DNA from: Endobacter medicaginis
GTDB taxonomy: Bacteria; Pseudomonadota; Alphaproteobacteria; Acetobacterales; Acetobacteraceae
Length of the DNA: 34,914 bases
Direction of reading: 5' to 3'
NCBI RefSeq assembly: GCF_014192375.1
Contig: NZ_JACHXV010000017.1
Span: 1 to 34,914 of the forward strand
In this document: piece by piece, positions 10,001 to 15,073 of the stretch
How the letters are laid out: each line of letters opens with the position of its first letter
How positions within the stretch are numbered: the stretch's first letter is position 1
The notes under the pieces: model-generated
What the model was told of the DNA's origin: nothing
Seen by the model: only the letters and a program-made list of their open reading frames with translations
The model's database searches: none
Made by a program: the position numbers and the translations under genes

Positions 10001-10412
10001 GGCAAAGGGCGTTCCCGAGATCCTGCCGGAGACCGCCGTGCTGGTCCGCGCCGAGGTCGCCTCAGCGGCGGCAATCAGCCGGCCTGCCAGCCCGCCCGCA
10101 ATGCGGGTAGAGCAACCCGGTTCGACTACCGGCGACAGCCCGGCGCCAAATGCTAACGCATCTACACCGCCCGCCAAGCCGACGCGCTTCTTTGGAACTG
10201 TTGAAGTCGACATGTTGCGCCCGGTGAAAGCGTTCGATGCCATCCTGAACGCGGTGGTGATGGAGCTCCAGCGCAATCCGTCTGCCAAGATCAGGCTGAC
10301 GCTGGAGGTTGAAGCCGAGGCGGTCGACGGCTTCGAGGAGAACGACATCGGAGTGGTTCGCGACAATGCGCGTCAGCTGAAGTTCAAACCTGAGTCGACA
10401 GGTTTTTCTTGA
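7080..10412 (+). CDS. Swt1-type HEPN + DUF499 P-loop ATPase (BrxC/PglY-like)
   Basis: This is a 1110-residue protein. Residues 1 to about 125 resemble the Swt1-type HEPN domain and contain an RNxxxH motif (R94-N-A-T-S-H99), the catalytic signature of HEPN RNases. A Pro/Ala-rich linker (about 140-165) leads to a DUF499 ATPase region with Walker A FGGGKT (265-270) and Walker B LILLDE (to E381). Further DUF499 features include YWFSTQPTLNRL. A second flexible linker (about 1005-1040) precedes a short C-terminal domain. The GTG start directly follows the TAG of the methyltransferase gene, with GAGGGGG upstream, so translation is probably coupled. DUF499 proteins are the BrxC/PglY ATPases of BREX. 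Whether the HEPN domain cuts RNA or only senses is unknown. Confidence 0.87.
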   Translation: MSTEKETLQRVQGALYHLRRGLTPFVEARMKGRHGGNWLHYASRAAGGSPNAPLDEYGLLKTMIDSWREVFDDAFPRNEKHKVRNFTSMALEARNATSHLSIPLQDEEALRYLDAIHCLLKAVKAPPAETAEAKKLYDTQRASGLTPPATPLAAPAPAPSSRETLSLALSRPLAEEGSAKALKPWIEVALPHPDVLANRFKEAEFAADLFAVDSGNVDPTSDYATPKGFFGITFLTEGLKRVLTTALQRLSGAGGDPVIGLQTAFGGGKTHTMLAAYHLAASDDLAVLPGVAPLAQAAGVTAWRRPKLAAFVGTSEGVDTRLALKDGPQVHTLWGYLAWRLAGQAGYDLIADADRARTNPGSRLLVDLFKLSGPALILLDELVAYARQLPDDRFEAFLSFVQSLTEAAKMAPGVLIIGSLPESDLEAGGEKGVAALRRLQSVFGRVHSPWLPASGDETYEIIRRRLFQTLDSDGERARDETVKAFHDLYKKNPAEFPPEAKEARYAELLRLSYPIHPELFDRLSKDWASLEKFQRTRGVLRFMANVVGVLWHEQKRDPLITPARVPVAHERVRASILYPLDPAFGAVIDKEVDGDGSLPQRMEANPTRRMTQLRAATRAARAVFLCSAPLVGQPNAGLTGPGLRLACAEPGDQLAIFGEALRELSERATYLYEEAGRYWFSTQPTLNRLADDRAKAFPEHEVDDRIVQTLRDDARTTGGFRRVFAAPDDASSIDEAEALSLVVLAPSSPHSGKSAAKSAATDAVADSVTRCRGGQRRFRNTLFYVAADEAALATAREAIRRGMAWREIAGDERLKAQLPGAQIDDAKRKAASYGEGAVQAVRAAWVHILYPVKTEQTEVGRAFDLEQLTISSRERPAVPTAVYDKIGPKGDNVAKEKLGPDNFWNQLKPLWPEDRSHLPVREVAEWFASYVYLPKLKDRLVLEQAVRDAVGKLDPAFGYADRVDDAGKYERLIWAKGVPEILPETAVLVRAEVASAAAISRPASPPAMRVEQPGSTTGDSPAPNANASTPPAKPTRFFGTVEVDMLRPVKAFDAILNAVVMELQRNPSAKIRLTLEVEAEAVDGFEENDIGVVRDNARQLKFKPESTGFS

Positions 10413-10530
10413 AACCTCCTATGGTCGTTACAGAATTAGCGTTAGCTATCAGACTCATCCCGTCGTAAATCGTTTCCCTCTTCCATTCCGGTGCCGCTTC
10501 TTTTGATCTGCGCCGATGTCCGCTTTGGAG

Positions 10531-11191
10531 GTAAGCGTCCGGTCAGGCCCGCCTTCTTGTCATGATCTGGTGGGGTGATCTTACAAGCGATCTTTGGAGC
10601 GCTTGTAAGGACAATGCTGGACGGTCGGATTGAGATCATCACGGGGCGGGATCGCCGCCGGCGCTGGAGCATTGCCGACAAACTCAGGATCGTCGCCGAG
10701 GCGGAGGAGCCCGGTGCCTGCTTTGCGCATGTCGCTGATCGCAACGAGGTCACCCGGGGGTTGCTGTGGAACTGGCGGGCGCATGTGCGGCGCGGGACGC
10801 TTTGACTGGAACCGCCCGCGTCGTTCTTACCTGTGCATCTGGCGGAGGGGATGCCGGCGTCAGGGTCGCGTCCCGTGGCACCGATCCAGCCACCTCCGCC
10901 GGTGCAGCCGACCGCGCCCGCAGACCGGATCGAGATCGAGCTTCCCGATGGCAGCCGTCTGCGCGTTGGTTCAGACGTGAGCCTTGTCGCGCTGCGGCGG
11001 GTGGTCGCGGTGCTGCGTGGATGATCGCGCTGCCGCCCGGCGCGCGGGTCTGGCTCGCCGCCGGGACCACCGACATGCGTCGTGGCTTCGATGGGCTGGC
11101 CCGCCAGGTGCAAGAGGTGCAGCGGCTCGACCCGTTCAGCGGGCATCTGTTCGTGTTCCGCGGCAGGCGCGGTGATCTGCTCAAGTGCCTG
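10531..11191 (+). mobile_element. truncated IS66-family element
   Basis: A left end resembling IS66 terminal repeats (GTAAGCGTCCGGTCAGG, from 10531) is followed by tnpA and tnpB in their normal order with an ATGA overlap at 11021-11024. The element stops inside tnpB where an IS3-type end (TGACATTGCCCC) begins near 11192. The large transposase tnpC and the right end are absent. It sits about 120 bases after the three-gene cassette, whose intergenic spacer (10413-10530) shows nothing I recognise. Confidence 0.7.
10614..11024 (+). pseudogene. tnpA: IS66 accessory protein TnpA, interrupted by a stop
   Basis: The reading frame from ATG 10614 (AAGGA just upstream) matches the IS66 TnpA helix-turn-helix protein: MLDGRIEII, GRDRRRRWS, KLRIVAEAEEPGA, GLLWNWR. 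An in-frame TGA at 10803-10805 breaks it. The same frame then continues to 11024 with the usual Pro-rich linker and a tail reading IEIELPDGSRLRVG. A single base change (nonsense), not a frameshift, explains this. TnpA helps transposition in IS66 and is not the catalytic enzyme. Confidence 0.75.
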
Positions 11192-11194
11192 TGA
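11021..11194 (+). pseudogene. tnpB: IS66 TnpB (Orf2), truncated
   Basis: ATG 11021 overlaps the tnpA stop. The protein begins MIALPPGARVWLAAGTTDMR and continues RGFDGLA and DPFSGHLFVFRGRRGDLLK, the N-terminal half of the IS66 Orf2 family. It ends after 57 residues because the gene runs into the end of an IS3 element near 11192. The family is normally about twice this length. Non-functional. Confidence 0.75.
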
Positions 11195-11217
11195 CATTGC
11201 CCCTTACGTGTCCTCGT

Positions 11218-12072
11218 TCATAAGCAGGATCCTGTTTCGATATGCCGCTGAAGGCGGCGTGTTGCAAAGGCTGTCGGCGTGAGCCCGTTCAGGCTCGTGT
11301 GTGGACGGGCCTGATTATAGTCGGCTCGCCACGCTTCGATGATCCGGCGCGCAGCGGTCAGGCTGCCGAACAGGTGCTCATTGAGGCATTCATCACGGAA
11401 CCGTCCGTTGAAGCTTTCGACAAACCCGTTCTGCTGCGGCTTGCCCGGTGCGATGTAGTGCCACAGCACGCCGCGCTCCTCCTGCCATCGCAAGATCGCA
11501 TGCGACGTCAATTCGGTGCCGTTGTCGCTGACGATCATCAGGGGGCGACCACGCAGCGCGACGATCCGGTCCAGCTCACGCCCCACCCGCAGGCCCGGCA
11601 GCGACGTATCGGTGACCAGGCCAAGACATTCGCGGGTGAAGTCATCCATGACAGCCAGCACGCGGAAGCGTCGACCAGTGGCCAGCGCGTCCGACACGAA
11701 ATCGAGCGACCAGCGTTCGTTCGGTGCCGTCGGCAGAGCCATCGGCGATCGCGTGCCCAGAGCCCGTTTCCGGCCGCCCCGCCTGCGAACGCCGAGCTTC
11801 TCCTGCCGATACAGCCGGAACAGCTTCTTGTGGTTTACCTGGATGCCCTCCCGCTGCAGCAGGATGTGCAGCCGCCGGTAGCCGAAGCGTCGACGCTCAT
11901 CCGCCAGCCGGCGCAGACGCTGCCGGATTTCCGTGTCATCCGGGCGCCGGCTGGCATAGCGCCAGACCTTCGGGGCCAAGCCCACCAGACCGCATGCTCG
12001 GCGCTGCGAGTAGCCCTTCTGTTCGATCGCTCAGGTCGCGGCAGAACGCCGCGAACCGGGCGTCAGAAGTTT
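11218..12072 (-). pseudogene. IS3-family transposase OrfB with in-frame TGA
   Basis: The integrase-core transposase carries the D, D, E regions [17 protein letters not shown] and FNGRFRDE, plus the HTH_21-type region [12 protein letters not shown]. The frame is entered from orfA by a -1 shift at 12069-12075. It is cut by TGA at 12031-12033, just after TPGSRRSAAT; the frame then continues [17 protein letters not shown], clearly the same gene. A CGA-to-TGA change would account for it. An ATG at 11985 could give a shortened product lacking about 29 residues. Confidence 0.75.
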
Positions 12073-12258
12073 TTTGCCAACAATTCCTTCAGCGTCGACA
12101 CGTCCAACATCGACTCCGCCAGCAGCTTCTTGAGCTTGGAGTTTTCCTCCTCGAGCGCTTTCAGCCGCTTGGCCTCCGAGACCTCCAAGCCGCCATATTT
12201 CGAACGCCACGCGTAGAACGTCGCGTCGCTGATCCCGTGCTTGCGGCATAAGTCGGCC
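12063..12258 (-). pseudogene. IS3-family OrfA, N-terminus lost
   Basis: The helix-turn-helix and leucine-zipper protein reads ADLCRKHGISDATFYAW, YGGLEVSEAKRLKALEEE and LKKLLAES. The first part of the family sequence is replaced at 12259 by the terminal repeat of the adjoining IS3 element. Any start codon now lies inside that repeat. It is a truncated, probably inactive DNA-binding subunit. Confidence 0.7.
12069..12075 (-). promoter_or_regulatory. programmed -1 frameshift site (A AAA AAC)
   Basis: On the minus strand the orfA codons GCA AAA AAC form an X XXY YYZ heptamer directly before the orfA stop. OrfB lies in the -1 frame. This is the usual way IS3 elements make the OrfAB fusion transposase. 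Confidence 0.6.
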
Positions 12259-12282
12259 TGAGCAGCCCCCACCGGGTGGTCC
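12259..12282 (+). repeat. left terminal inverted repeat of the IS3 element
   Basis: TGAGCAGCCCCC followed by ACCGGGTGGTCC. It pairs imperfectly with the repeat at 13503-13527. Confidence 0.8.
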
Positions 12283-12292
12283 GGGTAGATAG

Positions 12293-13195
12293 TTAGTGCA
12301 TTGTCGTCTCCGCCGCCATTGCCGGGCGCAGGTGGAGCGAAGCGGAACCGGAGGCCGGCGATGGCGGCGTCGCCGCTTCTGGTGCGGGTGGGCGATAGCC
12401 CAGGCTGCTATGTGGCCGGATGGTGTTGTAGTGGCGCCGCCACGCCTCGATCAGCACTCTGGCCTCGGCGAGGCTGTAGAAGATCTCTCCGTTAAGCAGC
12501 TCGTCACGCAGCGAGCCATTGAAGCTCTCGTTGTAGCCGTTCTCCCATGGCGAGCCTGGCGTGATGTAGAGCGTGTTCACGCCGATCTGCCCAAGCCATT
12601 TCTGGACTGCGGTGGCGATGAACTCGCTGCCGTTGTCCGATCTGATATGGGCAGGCGGGCCCCGGTCAATGAACAGCTCGGCCAGGGCCGCCAGCACATC
12701 TTCGTGGCGAAGCTGACGGGCGACCACCAGCGCCAGGCACTCGCGGCTGGCCTCGTCGATGATCGTGAGGATGCGGAACTTGCGCCCGTCGTGCGTCCGT
12801 GCCTCGACAAAGTCGTACGCCCAGATGTGCCCGGGATATTCCGGCCGCAGCCGAATACACGAGCCATCGTTCAACCACAGCCGACCACGTTTCGGCTGTC
12901 GCTGAGGCACCTTCAGCCCCTCGCGTCGCCAGATCCGTTCCACCCGTTTGTGGTTCACCGACCAGCCGGCCGCATGCAGCAGTGCGGTTACCCGGCGATA
13001 GCCGTAGCGCCCGTACTGCCTGGCCAGCGCGACGATGTCGTCGGTCAGCGCCTCCTCGTCATCTGCCCCACACGGCACTTTGCGCTGCGTCGACCGATGC
13101 TGCCCGAGGACGCGGCACACCCGTCGCTCGGACACATCCAGCACCTCACGCACCTGGTCGATGCACCGCCGGCGCCGTGCGGGGCTCAGAAGTTT
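12293..13195 (-). CDS. IS3-family transposase OrfB (integrase core)
   Basis: This is the catalytic half of the transposase. The RNase H-fold DDE residues sit in [18 protein letters not shown] and [13 protein letters not shown], and the N-terminal part has [13 protein letters not shown]. The family end [15 protein letters not shown] is present, followed by a tail to TAA 12293-12295. It has no good independent start and lies in the -1 frame relative to orfA, so it is probably made as an OrfAB fusion by frameshifting at 13192-13198. An ATG at 13372 in this frame lies inside orfA and is not the likely start. Confidence 0.85.
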   Translation of the reverse strand, partial: KLLSPARRRRCIDQVREVLDVSERRVCRVLGQHRSTQRKVPCGADDEEALTDDIVALARQYGRYGYRRVTALLHAAGWSVNHKRVERIWRREGLKVPQRQPKRGRLWLNDGSCIRLRPEYPGHIWAYDFVEARTHDGRKFRILTIIDEASRECLALVVARQLRHEDVLAALAELFIDRGPPAHIRSDNGSEFIATAVQKWLGQIGVNTLYITPGSPWENGYNESFNGSLRDELLNGEIFYSLAEARVLIEAWRRHYNTIRPHSSLGYRPPAPEAATPPSPASGSASLHLRPAMAAETTMH

Positions 13196-13464
13196 CCCCG
13201 CGCCGCCTCCTGCAGGATCAGCTTGTCCAATGTCAGGTCCGAGATCGCGCGACGCAGCCGGAGGTTCTCCTTCTCCAAATCCTTCATCCGCCGCGCCTGA
13301 TCCGTCTTCAGACCACCATATTCCTTGCGCCATCGGTAATAGGTCTGCTCGCTGACTGCGATGCGCCGGCATGCCTCGGCCGTCGTGCCGCCCTGGCCCA
13401 GCATGATCTCAACCTCACGCAGCTTGCCGATGATCTCCTCGGGCTTGTGCTTCTTCGCTGGCAT
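13186..13464 (-). CDS. IS3-family OrfA (helix-turn-helix subunit)
   Basis: The 92-residue protein has the transposase_8 helix-turn-helix ([15 protein letters not shown], then [20 protein letters not shown]). A leucine-zipper stretch [18 protein letters not shown] follows, and it ends EAARGNF. It binds the element's ends and forms the N-terminal part of the OrfAB fusion. The length and start are normal for the group. Confidence 0.88.
   Translation of the reverse strand: MPAKKHKPEEIIGKLREVEIMLGQGGTTAEACRRIAVSEQTYYRWRKEYGGLKTDQARRMKDLEKENLRLRRAISDLTLDKLILQEAARGNF
13192..13198 (-). promoter_or_regulatory. programmed -1 frameshift site (G GGA AAC)
   Basis: The minus-strand heptamer GGGAAAC is in the X XXY YYZ phase of orfA (CGG GGA AAC), two codons before its stop. 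OrfB continues in the -1 frame as [10 protein letters not shown]. The phase fits a programmed slip. Confidence 0.65.
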
Positions 13465-13502
13465 TCGTCGTCCCTTCCTCGATCCAGACTGTCATAGTCG
13501 AT

Positions 13503-13527
13503 GGACCACTCAGAAGGGGGCAGCTCA
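13503..13527 (-). repeat. right terminal inverted repeat of the IS3 element
   Basis: In reverse complement, TGAGCTGCCCCC followed by TTCTGAGTGGTCC. It matches 12259-12282 with a few mismatches and one extra base. Confidence 0.8.
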
Positions 13528-13528
13528 G

Positions 13529-15043
13529 ATCCACGGCGCTCATCGTATCCATTACAAAACGATCATACGGCCGTCATGTCTGGCTGTCGCCGTCTTTCTG
13601 CTGGCGATCGTCCCGTCGGTCGCCGCACCGCTCTATCCGCGCGCCGGCGCGTCCTCCGCCGCACCGGGCCATCCGGCCGTCGCGGCGCTCGATGGCGGCG
13701 GTTGGCGCGCCGCCGGACCGGCGCCGCAATGGCTGGTCGTCGATCTCGGCATGCGCAGCCGGCTGCACGCTGTCGTGCTGCGCCTGCCCGGCGGTGGCGC
13801 ACCGCACATCACTCTCTCCGGCTCCGACAGCGGTGCGACCGCGCCGCCCGACGGCTGGACCCGTCTCGGCGTGATCGAGGCCGGCCGGGCGGGCAGCGCC
13901 TCCATCGCGCTGGACGGGATGGCGCGCTTCGTCAGGCTCACCTTCGATGCCGGGCCGGCGGCGGTCGATGCGATCACCGTGGACGCGACGCCGATCGTCG
14001 ATTCCGGCGCGGACACGCTGCCGCCACCGCCCGCCGGCATCGCGCCGCTGGCGGTCGTCGAGAGCTGCGACCTGTGGTCGTCGCCGGCGATGTGGGCGTC
14101 GCTGCGCGACCGCGCGCCGCGCAGCCGCCCGTTGACGGGGGTCTACGACGATGCCGATCCGCTCGTGATCGACGCGCGCATCCGTCTCGCCCGCGGCGCC
14201 GGGATCACTGCGTTCCAGTCGTGCTGGTTCCGTCAGAAGGGCAATGCGGGCCAGCCGGTGATGACCGAATATGACGGTGCGATCCGGGCGTTTGCCGACA
14301 CCGCCCGGCTGCGTGGCGCGATCCGCTGGTCGCTGCTGTGGGACAACGCCAACCCGGCCGGCGACGGTGTCACGGATGCGGGCGACTTCCTCGATCACGT
14401 CGCCGCGTTCTGGATCGCGGCCTATCTCGACCGCCCGAACTATCTGCGCGTGCAGGGCCGGCCGGTGATCGCGATCGCCAGCCCGGAACGCCTCGCCGGG
14501 CAGCTCGGCGGCGAGGCGGCCGCCCGCCGGACGATCGCGGCGTTCCGCGCCGCCGCCCGCCGCGCCGGTGTGGGCGATCCGTTGCTGATCGCGGTCAACA
14601 ACGCCTCTCCCGCCGCCGACAACGCGCTCGCCAGCCGCATCGGCTTCGATGCGGTGATGGCCTACGCATCGCCGATGTTCACCGGGCTGCTGCCCGGGCC
14701 GCATCCCGATGCCGCGCAGGTGCTGGATGCGGAGAGGCGCGCCTGGGCGGCACGGCTGGCGCATTCTCGGCTGCCACCGCTGGTGACGGCCTCGATCGGC
14801 TATGATGCGTGGCCCTGGTCGGGCGTGGAGGCGGGCTACCATCTCGATGCGCGTGCGTGGCGTGAGCTTCTGCATCAGAGCTTCGTCCGCGCCCAGGCGC
14901 TGCCGCCCGGCCAGCCGGGTCATGCGCTGCTGTATGTCGACAACTGGAACGAATATGGCGAGGGCCATGTCATCGAGCCCAGCCTCGCCTGGGGCAGCAG
15001 CGCACTCGACGTGCTGGGCGAGGTGCTGCGCCAGGGTCGCTGA
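13529..15043 (+). CDS. GH99/WbsX-like glycan protein with discoidin-like domain, start lost to IS
   Basis: After the IS end at 13527 the frame reads KTIIRP, then the hydrophobic CLAVAVFLLAIVPSVAA, a secretion signal probably cleaved before PLYP. Next is a domain of about 120 residues resembling F5/8-type (discoidin) sugar-binding folds (WLVVDLGMRSRLHAVVLRLP, FVRLTFDAGP). The rest is a GH99-like/WbsX domain ending in NWNEYGEGHVIEPS, the family's hallmark. It may cleave or modify an extracellular polysaccharide. No ATG, GTG or TTG exists in frame between the IS end and the signal core. The frame is open back into the IS to 13361, so either the native start was deleted or translation begins inside the IS. 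Two glycosyltransferase genes follow. Confidence 0.7.
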   Translation: MHGAHRIHYKTIIRPSCLAVAVFLLAIVPSVAAPLYPRAGASSAAPGHPAVAALDGGGWRAAGPAPQWLVVDLGMRSRLHAVVLRLPGGGAPHITLSGSDSGATAPPDGWTRLGVIEAGRAGSASIALDGMARFVRLTFDAGPAAVDAITVDATPIVDSGADTLPPPPAGIAPLAVVESCDLWSSPAMWASLRDRAPRSRPLTGVYDDADPLVIDARIRLARGAGITAFQSCWFRQKGNAGQPVMTEYDGAIRAFADTARLRGAIRWSLLWDNANPAGDGVTDAGDFLDHVAAFWIAAYLDRPNYLRVQGRPVIAIASPERLAGQLGGEAAARRTIAAFRAAARRAGVGDPLLIAVNNASPAADNALASRIGFDAVMAYASPMFTGLLPGPHPDAAQVLDAERRAWAARLAHSRLPPLVTASIGYDAWPWSGVEAGYHLDARAWRELLHQSFVRAQALPPGQPGHALLYVDNWNEYGEGHVIEPSLAWGSSALDVLGEVLRQGR

Positions 15044-15073
15044 CCGCCGGTGCCGGAGTTTTCAGACCGGCCC

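Larger units (their letters stand above)
11192..12258 (-). mobile_element. degraded IS3-family (IS407-like) element
   Basis: The element is inserted into IS66 tnpB with its orfB-side end at about 11192 (TGACATTGCCCC on the + strand). It is transcribed leftward. OrfB is interrupted by a nonsense codon and orfA lacks its N-terminus, because the neighbouring IS3 element begins at 12259. No second terminal repeat is left. It is immobile unless helped in trans. Confidence 0.75.
12259..13527 (-). mobile_element. apparently complete IS3-family (IS407-like) element, 1269 bp
   Basis: Imperfect terminal inverted repeats bound it. The left one begins TGAGCAGCCCCC at 12259 and the right one, in reverse complement, begins TGAGCTGCCCCC at 13527; both run into GTGGTCC about 24 bases in. 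It encodes orfA and orfB on the minus strand with a GGGAAAC slippery site between them. Both frames look intact. The flanks show no 3-4 bp target duplication. The left side is another IS3's truncated orfA and the right side is a gene lacking its start, so a deletion probably accompanied or followed insertion. Confidence 0.85.

Noticed and set aside
586-10412. Complete type 3 BREX or class 1 DISARM locus
   Set aside because: The three genes resemble parts of both, but PglZ, BrxA, BrxF, DrmA, DrmB and DrmC are not present. IS elements close both sides, so no room is left for them within the window.
12296-13300. Plus-strand frame of 334 codons across the IS3 element
   Set aside because: It is antisense to the orfA/orfB transposase, which carries the DDE motifs.
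12259-13527. IS3 element as the right half of a composite transposon with the left IS3 relics
   Set aside because: The left relics have different terminal repeats and different transposase tails, so the two ends are not copies of one element.
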